Origin: Iris pallida
Taxonomy: Eukaryota > Streptophyta > Magnoliopsida > Asparagales > Iridaceae
DNA length: 64,000 nucleotides
Direction of reading: 5' to 3'
Assembly (NCBI GenBank): GCA_029216955.1
Contig: JANAVB010015600.1
Coordinates: 36,888,153-36,952,152, forward strand
The notes below the pieces were generated by a model. The model saw only the letters and a list, made by a program, of their open reading frames with translations. It had not been told where the DNA came from and did no database searches. The first letter of the stretch is position 1, and every line of letters starts with the position of its first letter. Below are positions 54,061 through 64,000 of the stretch, piece after piece. The position numbers and the translations under genes were made by a program.

Positions 54061-56316
54061 TTTGTATAAAAATGGACTTCCGTCAAAAACTTCCTCCTAA
54101 AAATTTCTATTTCCAATTGCAAGCCCTGAGATCTCCCCCTCCCCTCTCTCTCCTCCTCTCCTCTGCCTCATGCGCTTTCTCTTCCCCTCTCCCCTCGGAT
54201 CTATTCCTACCACCGTCCGATTGTAAACCCTAACCTATTTTTTTCCACTTCCAACAACGGAAGAAGCACGGGAGATGGAGCGGGCAAAGGACACGAAGGA
54301 GATAAAGATGGCGTCGAGCACCTCCACCACTTCCTCAAGTCCTCCACTAGGAACCTCGGCTCCTCTGAAGGTCGTATCACTACAATAGAAATATCTAGGT
54401 CAGCTTGTAATCGTCATTTCTAGGTCAGCTTGTAATCATCAAATATCTTTTGGGTCTTGTTCAATTTCTTAGCGATTGCTACTCCAATTTATGAAGACTT
54501 TTGGTGCGAGATGCGGTTTTGAATCTAATTTTCGAACTTCTGAAGGTTTACCGTATGAAAATTTGTAGGGTTTTATGAAATTTTATATTGGAGGAAGAGG
54601 TGTTCAAGACGCCTAGGTCGCAGCCCCCATCCCGTCGACACGCCACACTCGGGGAACGGATCGATCCCGAAGGTCCCACAGGACGAGGTCCCTGAGGAGG
54701 ACGTCGTCGTCATCGATGTTGGATCTGTTGGTACCGCTACAGGAAATCTAGGACATGGAGATGTAATTGTTTCGGGCGGGGAGGCACATCTCCATCTCCC
54801 TCATTATTTTGTACACACAATATGTTTGTTGAAATGCTTGAGTAGATTAAAATTAGTATCTTATGCGATTTTATTTATTTTGATGTGATAGAAAACAACT
54901 TCACAATAATCTTTGTTTAAGCTTCTGTTATGGAACAAGTTCAGATGATACTTGGATATCTCTTCTGTTAGCTTATTAAGTGAAACTAACTAGAGCATAG
55001 AAGATTGAAAACTTAGGTGAAAATTAAGAATTATGAATTTCCTTCGATAATTGTAACTCTTTGATGTAACAAGTTTTATACGCTGGAAAAAGGAATAAAA
55101 TTTCTTGGATATAATTAGAGCGTACTTGTAGCATCTGAATAAGGATACGCTTTAGCTCTTGAACTTGAATCAAATGATATGTTCTTGCATACTTATTATA
55201 TGTTACTATTACAGGATCAATCAATTTCAAAAGGAATGATCTACAAGTGACTTTGAACATCATGCATTGAATGGTCTAGATCCTACAACACAAGCTGAGG
55301 TGTGCCTTTTTTTTTTACTATTTAATACTCATGATTTGTAAATATTAAGGAAAATGTACCCTAGGACCTCACTTTTACATCATTCTAACAATCCTTGAAA
55401 TAATTTGTACTTTAGAAGTGCATTATATTGTTTACAAGGTGTAGTGCCAATATTCAAAACCTGCAGTACATGCTATTCTTTAAAATGTTGTACTTTAGAA
55501 GCAAGTAAGTATTGCCTGCCAAAATTGAAGATTTGTTGATCAGAGAATGCTAGATCAATATGTGATTTCACGAGGGGCAGTAACTTTTTTTCTTTTCATG
55601 GTGGACTAATTCTTAGGTGGATTATATCTTGATATATAATGGTTTGTAGGTTATGTATTCACTTTTTTCTCCTTGCATATCATCACAAACATGAAGCAGA
55701 TAGAGGATCTGGTTATTGAGGGAGCTACACCTTGAAATGTAGGCATGGATCAACATCCTTGTGGAGAGTTCTCATGCTCCATACACTGCTATGATGTGAG
55801 AAAGCTTAGAAGATGATGACAAACTATATATATTTTACTTGTTTGTTAAATATATATTAGGATTTTAGAAATAAAAATAAGTCTAGACTAAGCATCTATT
55901 TAAGGGTGTTTCAGTTAGTAAAAAAAACCGTATGCTTATCTTTTAGGGACACATGCAACTTAGTTGAGAAGAGAGATAATTTATTGAGTTTCATGTTATC
56001 CAATGCTAAAGACTGGTAATCACCGAGGGTTAACAGGTGCCCTTAGGGCACTGGTTAGCACTGCCTTTCTATGTCATATGTACATTTTGTATTGAGGCTA
56101 GAGAGACAAATGCTTAAGTTGTGGATTTATGTTTTGATGTTTTCATACTAGCTTCATCTTAGAGCAAATAGTCAGTGAGATTTCTGTCAGATACTACTTG
56201 TAGTTTGAAGTTGTGCATTTATGTTCCCTTGTATGTTTTCATACTTGCTATAACTGTGGTAAATTTTGTTTTTTTGTTTGTTCACTTTGTTATGTATCTT
56301 ATTATAATTTTTACAG
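54061..56316 (+). other. Gene-like debris upstream of the PHD exon
   Basis: A pyrimidine-rich leader (54120-54270) precedes ATG 54275 (MERAKDTKEIKMASSTSTT), a possible first exon. A GC-richer patch at 54600-54750 and an acceptor/donor-bounded block at 55216-55310 (STSDFEHHALNGLDPTTQAE in one frame) look exon-like but were not recognised. The BAH domain expected upstream of the PHD exon was not found. Confidence 0.35.
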
Positions 56317-56454
56317 GTTTCATCCAACTTGTATGGTTATGACTATTGAACAAGCAAAAAAATTAGAACGTTTCCTTTGTTCATACTGTTCCTCAGAAGA
56401 TGATGGCAAACCATCAATGAATGGCTTTCCGGTTTCACCGATCTCTGAGCCAAA
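56317..56454 (+). pseudogene. PHD-finger exon of an EBS/SHL-like chromatin reader gene
   Basis: The exon is bounded by an acceptor (TTTTTACAG) and a donor (AAAG|GTGAGC). It reads FHPTCMVMTIEQAKKLERF, then LCSYCSSEDDGKPSMNGF and PVSPISEPK. This is the C-terminal half of the PHD finger and linker of the plant BAH-PHD proteins EBS (Early Bolting in Short Days) and SHL, which read histone H3 methyl-lysine marks; the Cys-Ser-x-Cys-Ser-Ser-x-Asp-Asp pattern fits EBS better. The start of the PHD and the BAH domain are absent nearby, and the downstream 1 kb has no clear continuation. I read it as a gene fragment or pseudogene, possibly captured by the adjacent CACTA-like element. A real gene with long introns cannot be excluded. 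Confidence 0.75.
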
Positions 56455-57896
56455 GGTGAGCATAGTATTGGTTATTCATTATCGATCTCTCTTTTAGTAT
56501 CAATTAGTTCATTGTTCTTTTTTATCTTAAAGACGAGGAAAAAGGAAAATTAGTCCATGTTCTGAAATACATGTTATTAATTCTTTCAGAATCTCTTGTG
56601 TAGCTTGAAACTTCTACATGATTTCAACTTCTTGACGGTATGCTTTCATGGTTATATCTAGCCCTTCACTTACTTCTTTATAATTGTCATAACATAAGCA
56701 TCACCACTATTACTTAATGTTGGTCTCATTTCTCCATGGAGGCAAGTTTTAGTTTTGCTTGGACAAAAATTCTTAGATTGTCATCTTACAACTATAAATA
56801 TTGTTAGATGTTTATTAAACCAAAGCAGGGAGTACCCATATCTTCTTTTCAGAATACTATTCTTTCCAGGGTAGTGGCATAATACTGTTGTTTCTTAGAG
56901 TGGCTATTTGACCTTTTACTTTTAGTAGCCTAATCTCACTTTTGTTTCCAAATATGCCTCATTTTTTTATTTCGTAATGCTTTAAACTTTTTTGTACTTG
57001 ACAAAAATTTTCACAATTAGATTTTCTTCCTTCCTAGTTGTAGCATATTATTGTTCTGTCATTTGATGTACTTCTTACTTCTTAGATATATGACACTAAA
57101 GTGACTTGATTTGGCCAATCCTTTTTTGATGGGAAAAGGTATGCTATATTCTCCGTTTCGAGCTTTTCTCCACATTTCCACCAAGGTATAAAACCATGGT
57201 AATGGTATTATTATCATATTCTCTCTTAGAGTATTGAAAATTTACCATCATAGATCAGGATATTGGAGTATTATGTCTCAACACATCAGAAAAACTTAAA
57301 GATATTAAGTTTATATCAAATTATAATAAATGAAGGTTAACCCAAACATACTTTCATACACTATTTATGCTTATGTTTGTTTCAGCGATAATTGCATTAT
57401 TGCATGAAATCTGAGTTTCGAGCTTTTCTCCACATTTCCTTTTATATATTGATGGCAATGGACTGAATTAGGTATGTCAATATGTAATTTGTCCTTGCAA
57501 TTATAAATAATCAAGTAGTTTGCTTGCAATTTAGCTGTATCCTTGCAATTTCATGAGTGTGTTAATATATACTATCATGTCCCTTATCTTTGTGATGAGT
57601 TATTGTCGAAGAGAAACCCGACAATTACTTGGAAGGATTTATTGTCGAAGAGAAATCTGACAATTACTTGGAAGGACTGCTCTGACAATGTTTAACCTAC
57701 CCATTCATGCATATTAGAGAAAAATATATTGCATCATCTTCTAATTGAGGGTTTGAGGAGGGTTAAGATGTGTATAGTCTTACCCTATTTTGCTGGGGAG
57801 GCTGCTTCTAATACAAAAGTCTTCATGCTCCATGATGCAATGTTTTAACTCTTATTGTTGAACCAAGTGATGCCCTCTTGTATGCTAATTTTGTGT
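56455..57896. other. Non-coding stretch with a 39-bp tandem duplication
   Basis: Mostly AT-rich. At 57600-57680 the unit TTATTGTCGAAGAGAAA...TTGGAAGGA occurs twice in tandem and reads as two copies of IVEEKPDNYLEG-like peptide. The remaining part has no recognised feature apart from a weak SINE-like patch near 57760-57815. Confidence 0.5.
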
Positions 57897-57919
57897 CACT
57901 ACCAAAATAAGTGGTTTTA

Positions 57920-58430
57920 GCGACGCCCAAAAACGTCGGAAAAATAGGAAATTCCGTCGCTAATCTGTATCACCGACGTATTTACCGACGTTTAGCTTTT
58001 GTCGCCGTTTCCTTAGTCGGTGATCACGAAAACGTCGCTGAACGTCGCAATTACCGACATTCAGCGACGTACGAGTACGTCGGTGAGTTATCGACGTTTA
58101 TCGTCGTTCCGTCGGTATATTAGCGACGTATATGTAGTCGCCACACGTCGGTAAAACCTGGAATAGTTACCGACGTCTAGCGTCGTTTCGTCGGTAATAT
58201 AGCGACGTGAGTTTTGTCGCTAGACGTCGGTAATGGTCCTGTACATTTTTGCAGCTAGTGTCGGTAAACGTCGGCAAATACGTCGGAGAGCTGTACTTTT
58301 TTGCAGTTAGTCGTCGGTAAATGTCGGTAAAACGTCGCAAACATATATTATTTGCAGCTTGTCGTCGGTAAACGTCGGAAAACGAAGTCGCTAAACGTCA
58401 GTAAGCGTCGCTAAACGTCGCTAAAGTTGT
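57920..58430. repeat. CACTA subterminal repeat array (ACGTCGG family)
   Basis: Roughly 35 copies of ACGTCG, GTCGGTAA, GTCGCTAA and complements in both orientations within 510 bp. In En/Spm such arrays are binding sites for the element's DNA-binding protein and give sequence specificity. Confidence 0.9.
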
Positions 58431-58722
58431 AAAAAAAATAAAAAAAAATAAAACACAGATTCTATATTACCACTCACAATTCTATAAAACACATATAGGT
58501 ACACATTCATATCCCCACTCACAATTCCAAATCACAGCGCATTGAAACCCCCACTCACAATTCCAATACAAACATCCAATACAAACATCCAATCATAAGT
58601 CACAAATATCCAATCATAAGTCACAAACATCCAATACACAACTAACATCCAATACAAACATCCAATCATAAGTCACAAACATAAGATGATACAAACACAA
58701 ATAAAAGTCCTAACTAGGACTA
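58431..58722. repeat. CACTA 3' flank of gene 2 with AACATCCAATCATAAGTCACAAA units
   Basis: Tandem-like repeats of ATCCAATCATAAGTCACAAA and ATCCAATACAAAC units, plus CCACTCACAATTC repeats. Non-coding. Confidence 0.8.
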
Positions 58723-60745
58723 CTAGTGATCTGGTGCAGGAGGGGCACCGCCGCGACGAAGGCGTAAAAACTCCTCATACTCCGCAAGTGAAATCGATAC
58801 AGATGGAGCGCCAGGCTGTGACGTCGGTGGAGTCGGTGTCGAAGAAGAAGGCGGTGGAGGCGGCGGAGTCGACGACGATGAAGGCGCACCCAGAGTACCA
58901 GCATGCTCCAACGCTGTAAGTCGCTGGTTGTATGAATCCATGATAGATAACATTCTACCAGTGCTCTGGACCATCGAATCCTGCGCCTTTCTCACCGTCT
59001 CGGCCATGGTCACCTGTCCTGTCTGCAACTCCGTCACCGTGCGCTCTAACCCTCCAACGGCGCGCTCTGTCCTCTCAGTCGTCTCCCTGAGGTCTATAAT
59101 GCCGCGGTCGAGCGCATCCAATCGTGCTAGCAGCGCAGGATCGTCCGTAGGATGCTGAGACTGCTGCTCGATCCGTCGTAGCAGGTCGTCACGGAGAGAC
59201 TCCATCATCTGGTGGACTCGGGCAGACTCCTGGGACGGCTGTGGACCATGCACACTAGCAGGAGATGTCCTAGAGGACTGGGTCGCAACTAGGGCGCCAT
59301 AGGATCCCGTACCGTAGTACGTACCCCTACGGAGGCCACCAGCGGCGGTCATCCACAGCTCGTCCTCCGACGGAGCTTGAGTGGGCTGCGAGGAAGTACC
59401 GGCCTCTCCTGCATCAGGTGCACTAGCAGCCGCCCGTTCCCGCAGCCTCTTATACTCGGCCTAGAAAGTATGGATAGTACTCTATGATTTCTAATTTATA
59501 ATTAATGTACTTATTTTTACTAACTTCATGAATATTTATTTGCATCATATTTACTAAGTTATATTAAAATGGACACGAAGTATTAAATTAAGATAACGTA
59601 TTGTAATACTTACATAGGTCTGCTCGGCCCTCTCGTCAATAAGGACTCCGCCCTTCCGATGGGTGGCCAGGAAGACGGTCACCATGTCGGCGTTACCGAC
59701 CTTCCTTACCTGTAATTAAATATATTATCTTAGTAATAATTTATCGGATTTGCATTAAAATAATATTTCTAAAAGAGAAAGACATACCAGACGACGGAAA
59801 TGTTCCGTCATCGGAATCGACCCACCGCACCACTTCGAGGCATGTTGCCTAGCCGCCTTGGCCTTCTCCGACTTCTCCTTGTACTTTGGCTCCTCGAATC
59901 GAGCCTTCATCGCATTCCATTGATCAGGGGTGATCCAACCTTGGATCGGCTTTCCGGCACGATCACGATCCTTCTGATCGTTGATAGAGTCGCGGATCAG
60001 CTTGGCAGCGACGGAAGGAAACATCCCCTCGATCTGCTCGGCCCGGTGCGGCGGATAGTAAAACATATCCTAGAACAGTACGAAACCAAATATTTATTAG
60101 TTATATATAATATGCATAAATTAAATGATTCATGTTAAAAACAAATCTATTTTAACCTTGAAGCGCGTAAACCAGAAGTTCTTCCTTTCGTCTGGAGCAT
60201 CAGAGTAGTTAATCCAGGGACCACCATAATTATGCCTCAGCATATCGCCTAGGCGTCTCTGTACCCCTGAAGGACGATATCTATACATACATATTATATT
60301 CATGAAAAAAGTTAATTTATGATAAAAACAGAAGAAAAATAATAATAAACCAAAATACCTACTTTGTACCGTCGGCCCAGATCTCCGTCCTCCCCTCCTC
60401 CGGAGGTGCGCACGCATCATCTTCATGATGCTGGTCGGCCGTCGGCGCATCCTCCTCGGCCATCTGCTCATCCGTCTCCATCGTCGTATCAACATCAGGA
60501 ACGCTAGACGGGGGAGCCCTCTCAACAGGTCTGGAACTACTCGTCCCAGGAGATATGCCACGTGACGTCGTCCCAACCGGCCCAGCTACTGTCCGATATG
60601 GAGGAGTAATCGGCGACGAGGATCCAGAGCCGGTACCAATAGGAGGTACCGAAGGCAAACTCCGTCCCCTAGCAGTACCTGTAGGAAGTACCGGATGATC
60701 CCGACCTCCTCGTGGCCCTCGCAAATGTCCGCGACGACCTGCCAT
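58723..60745 (-). CDS. CACTA second gene, five exons, open 540-residue frame (plant transposase, Ptta/En/Spm-like)
   Basis: Exons on the minus strand: 60363-60745, 60157-60280, 59788-60069, 59614-59709 and 58723-59460. All four introns have GT-AG borders and keep phase, giving 1,623 nt and 540 residues. The start is ATG 60745 (MAGRRGHLRGPRGG), a basic Gly/Arg-rich N-terminus followed by a Ser/Pro/Thr-rich and then acidic tract. Exons 2-4 (YRPSGVQRRLGDMLRHNYGG, NFWFTRFK, ITPDQWNAMKARFEEPKYKE, RKVGNADMVTVFLATHRKGG) match the Transposase_24-type plant En/Spm domain. Exon 5 has a coiled-coil-like stretch (LLARLDALDRGIIDLRETTE) and a Pro-rich linker and ends AYPAPDH-like at 58723. The likely role is binding the subterminal repeats, as TnpA does in En/Spm; that is inference. 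No stop or frameshift was seen. Confidence 0.85.
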
Positions 60746-60780
60746 ACCTGATAACAGCATATGATAGTACAAGATATAAT

Positions 60781-60875
60781 AGAGACTAGAAATATGACAG
60801 TACAACAAATAATAGAGACTAGAAATATGACAGTACAACAAATAATAGAGACTAGAAATATGACAGTACAACAAA
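60781..60875. repeat. 33-bp minisatellite, three units, between the two CACTA genes
   Basis: AGAGACTAGAAATATGACAG followed by TACAACAAATAAT is repeated at 60781, 60814 and 60847. It lies within the 198-bp interval upstream of the gene 2 start and could be part of its promoter or leader. Confidence 0.92.
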
Positions 60876-60943
60876 GATAATAACCAAGGTAACATATGAT
60901 GATACATTCTACAATAAACATCTAAGTCCAGATAATATCTCTC

Positions 60944-63900
60944 TCAATCATCTTCAGAATAATCATCTTGTTCGTCTTCCTCGACCTCATCTTCCTCTTC
61001 CTCCTCATCTTCACTTTCGTCTTCACCTTCGTCGGCTTCGCCTTCCTCTTCGGATAATTCTACATCTTCTACATTATGTGTCGTGTAATGCGTAACTTCC
61101 GTGGAGTCCACATCGACAATATTGGTTACAGGAGGTAGCTCGTCCTCCTGGTAAGCTTTTTCATCAACATCAAAAGTATCTCTAGCTTTAGTCTTGCATA
61201 CTGCCCACCAGTCAGACTTCGTTGCTCCCCGTCTCGGATAAGCTGTAAAATACACGAGCTGAGCCTGAGTTGCTAGGACAAACGGTTCGTAGCCTTGATA
61301 TCTACGCTTGTAGTTTATATCCACAAGACCATGCTTGTCAATTTTCCAGCCTTGATTTTCAATCGGATCGAACCATTCACACTTGAACAACACGATATTT
61401 GCAGGTTCTCTGCCATAATTATATGACAACTCCACAATCTCTCGCAAGATGCCAAAGAAATCATTTCCTGGATCGACGTCTTTGTAGTTCGAAGACTTGA
61501 TACACAAACAACTGTTCTTCGTGGAATCAAGATCCAGGAAGCTGTCTCTGATCGGAGCATTTGTCGACTTGAACCGAAAGCCATTGACACAATAACTTGG
61601 CCATGTTTTAACAAAAGTAATTGGTCCCTTGGCAAGAGTTCTAATTAATTCAATCTCGGGTGAAATTAGACGATCGACCTGAATATCAAAGAAGAGATAA
61701 TAAGTTATTTATTGCGCAGTTGCATTAGAAGAGGCCAGTAAATATTACCGAACTGCTTACATATTCGCTCAACCAAGAAGGAAAATGACGTCTCATTTCT
61801 TGTTCTAATGCTTCGTCTGTTAGGTAGGGTCTAACCAGCCTCAACTCATCATTATATGTGCTGGAAAACAACGAAGCATTAGAACGATTAGTACAATAAT
61901 ATTAGCTTATACTATTACATTGAGATGACGTAAACTCATCATTCCTTACTTACCCTTCTAGCTTCTCCACTTCATCCTCGTCGCAATTGAGTAATACATA
62001 CAACTGAGCAGCCCTTAGCTCTTCGTCATTCAAATATCTCTTCTTCATTTTTCCCGAAGGCTTTCCGGACGCATTGAATACTTTCAGTATTCCATCATTA
62101 AATTCTTGATATCCGTCGTCGTTTCTCGGAGCCCTCGTTCTATTCGTAGCAACATGAGGTTTGAAATAGGAGGAGCAGAAATTTGTAATCTCCTCGAGAA
62201 TATAGGCTTCACAAATAGAACCCTCGACCCGAGCCTTATTTTTTACCTTTCTTTTTAGGTGATTCAAATGTCGCTCGAACGGGTACATCCATCGATATTC
62301 GACGGGTCCACCAACACGTGCCTCGTAGGAAAGATGAATCGGCAAATGCTCCATAGAGTCGAAGAATCCAGGAGGAAACACCCTCTCTAGCTTGCACAGT
62401 GTTACCGCAATGTCCTTCTCTTGCTTTTCTAGACGATCAACGAGCAATTTCTTAGAACAAAGGTCCCTGAAGAATATGCTAAGCTCCGTCAATGGATCCC
62501 AAACTGCCTGCGGTAAGAATTCCCGAAATGCAATCGGAATTAACCGCTCCATGAATACGTGACAATCATGGCTCTTCATACCTGTCAGTTTGTTCTCCTT
62601 GAGGTCGACGCATCTTCTCAAGTTTGAAACATACCCATCTGGAAATTTCAGACCTTGAATCCACCTACAAAGCCTCACTTTATCCTCCTTCTCCAGTGAG
62701 AAAATTGCCTTAGGCTGCTTCAACTTTCCATTCCCGTCCTCTATCAAATGCAATGCAGGACGTCTACATATTTCTTTCAAGTCCAATCTAGCCTTAGGAT
62801 TGTCTTTCGTCTTCCCCTTTACGTCCATTACAGTATTAATTATGTTGTCAAACACATTCTTCTCAATATGCATGACATCAAGGTTATGTCTAATCAGATT
62901 GGTGCTCCAGTATGGCAGATCCCAGAATATACTCCTCTTCGTCCAGTTATGAGTGCGACCAAATCCGTCACACTTGTAGCCCGTAGCAGGCTGCTCAATA
63001 GCACTTGGTAAATCTCTAACCTCCTCCCATATCGTGGCTCCGTACCACCTTGTCGGTGGATCACCCTTCTCCACAACGCCAGCACGAAAAGCATTCTTGT
63101 TCCTCCGGTACGGATGATCCTTCGGCAGGAATCGTCGATGACAATCGAAGAAGCACGGTTTGCCTCCGTGTTTCAAACGGAAAGCCTTAGTGTCGTCCAT
63201 GCAACACGGACATGAAAGACGACCATGCGTGCTCCATCCAGATAACATTCCATAGGCCGAAAAGTCGTTGATGGTCCACATAAGTGCTGCCCGCATCTGG
63301 AAATTTTGTTTTCTAGATACATCGTACGTGTTGGAACCTACTTCCCACAGCTGATTCAACTCATCAATCAATGGTTGTAAATAAACATCAATGTTCCTTT
63401 TCGGATTGTTCGGACCTGGGATAATAACGGTGAGGAACATATATGGAGTCTTCATGCACATCCAAGGCGGTAGATTATACGGGGTGACGATCACAGGCCA
63501 ACACGAATACTGGGATCCTGAAAGTCCGAATGGGGTAAAACCGTCAGAGCAGAGACCCAATCTAACATTACGCGGATCAGAAGCAAAATCTGGATACTCT
63601 CGATCAAAGTGCTTCCATGCTTCTCCATCAGATGGGTGATCCAACACTCCTTCGGTATGTTCCCGCTTATGCCAACTCATGTTTTCTGCAGTTTCCTTCA
63701 CCATAAACAACCGCTGCAAACGCGGCGTCAACGGCAAGTAGTGCATCGAAGAGGTAGGCTTCCTGGTACCGACAGACTTTCCTCTACCACAGGCCTTGTA
63801 GCGATCTAACCATCCTCTTAGACCGGTAAAAGTCTTTAGGCAACTTCGCACCCTCAGGCAATATTTCTATAAGCAACTCCATAATACGGTTGTAGCAATC

Positions 63901-64000
63901 TTGCGACATGTTAAAATCGGACTTGATGCTCAACAATCTTGTAACCACCTCCAACGGTGAATGATCCTCACAACCAGGATATAATGGAGTCCTTGCATTC
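60944..64000 (-). pseudogene. CACTA TNP2-like transposase with DUF4218 and DUF4216 regions, frame broken near 63810, 5' end outside window
   Basis: Three exons are visible on the minus strand: beyond 64000 to 61954, 61860-61761 and 61678-60944, with in-phase GT-AG junctions. The N-terminal part (LYPGCEDHSPLEVVTRLLSI, MSQDCYNRIMELLIEILPEG, KDFYRSKRMV) and the main TNP2 domain (HYLPLTPRLQRLFMV, LGLCSDGFTPFG, CWPVIVTPYNLPPWMC, GSNTYDVSRKQNFQMRAAL, LSCPCCMDDTKAF, HNLDVMHIEKNVFDNII) are typical. DUF4218 follows (KSHDCHVFMERLIPIAFREF, LPIHLSYEARVGGPVEYRWM). The last exon has DUF4216 (VLFKCEWFDPIENQGW) and an acidic Glu-rich tail. TNP2 is the element's transposase. Near 63800-63815 the reading frame changes and ~30 residues typical of this region, with a Cys-rich stretch, are missing, so this copy is probably inactive. 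Confidence 0.88.

Larger units (their letters stand above)
57897..64000 (-). mobile_element. CACTA (En/Spm) transposon, minus strand, extends beyond the window
   Basis: The 3' terminus on the plus strand starts CACTACCAAAATAAG at 57897. A dense array of ACGTCGG/CCGACGT-type subterminal repeats follows to about 58430. Two genes read on the minus strand: a TNP2-like transposase (60944 to beyond 64000) and, 198 bp downstream of its stop, a five-exon second gene (58723-60745). Gene content and end structure are those of plant CACTA elements. The 5' end is outside the window. Confidence 0.92.

Noticed and set aside
54376..54440. Second CACTACAATAG start near the EBS-like debris
   Set aside because: The following motif (TAGGTCAGCTTGTAATC, twice) is a short direct repeat and does not form a clear CACTA subterminal array.
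57735..57830. SINE-like patch (TATAGTCTTACCCTATTTTG, GGGGAGGCTGCTTC)
   Set aside because: Resembles the body of plant Au/TS-type SINEs, but no promoter boxes, 3' tail or target duplication could be shown.

Overview
This window is a transposon-packed stretch of a flowering-plant nuclear genome. The evidence is Ty1-copia and Ty3-gypsy chromovirus polyproteins, En/Spm (CACTA) transposase genes with plant-type introns, hAT and Tourist-like MITEs, long AT and GA microsatellites, and one exon of a plant PHD-finger gene. No intact host gene was recognised. The species cannot be told from this sequence; the PHD exon only says angiosperm.

Layout, left to right. 1-~3190: 3' half of a plus-strand copia element (Copia-1) with its 3' LTR. 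3190-6516: single-copy-like DNA with unrecognised coding-like pieces. 6517-21863: Copia-2 (+), a complete element with 119-bp LTRs and a TTAAA target duplication, split by a Ty3-gypsy chromovirus (Gypsy-1, 11289-21171, ~3-kb LTRs, ATATG duplication). 21869-22413: microsatellites and an orphan CACTA end. 23521-24177: hAT-type non-autonomous element. 24450-25318: relic of the Copia-3 family, cut by a chromovirus-like LTR from 25319. 28700-29560: copia RNase H relic and a 229-bp tandem duplication. 29829-33390: Copia-3 (-), complete ends, gag and part of protease only. 34030-34444 and 35043-36152: two Tourist-like MITEs. 36317-49498: Copia-4 (-), complete ends, split by Gypsy-2 (37911-45338, -), which keeps gag but almost no pol. 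51017-51659: Tourist-like MITE with a 197-bp hAT MITE nested in it. 52291-53897: copia and gypsy LTR remnants. 53898-57896: a CACTA-like end followed by EBS-like PHD gene debris. 57897-64000: CACTA element on the minus strand, running off the window, with a TNP2/DUF4216 transposase gene and a second gene whose five exons form one open frame.

The elements form a nested record. Exact target-site duplications on both sides of seven insertions (one more has a single mismatch) give firm boundaries and relative ages: Copia-2 before Gypsy-1, Copia-4 before Gypsy-2, and the 51-kb MITE before its hAT passenger. Most coding regions are broken by in-frame stops or frameshifts. The exceptions are the Gypsy-2 gag, the first 1,090 or so codons of Copia-4, and the second CACTA gene.

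Points most worth following: a 53-bp perfect inverted copy of flanking DNA inside one Copia-3 LTR, which must post-date integration; the gag-only and pol-only gypsy pair with a shared, non-initiator-Met primer-site region; CpG decay confined to one Gypsy-2 LTR; and the CACTA element with one intact and one damaged gene.
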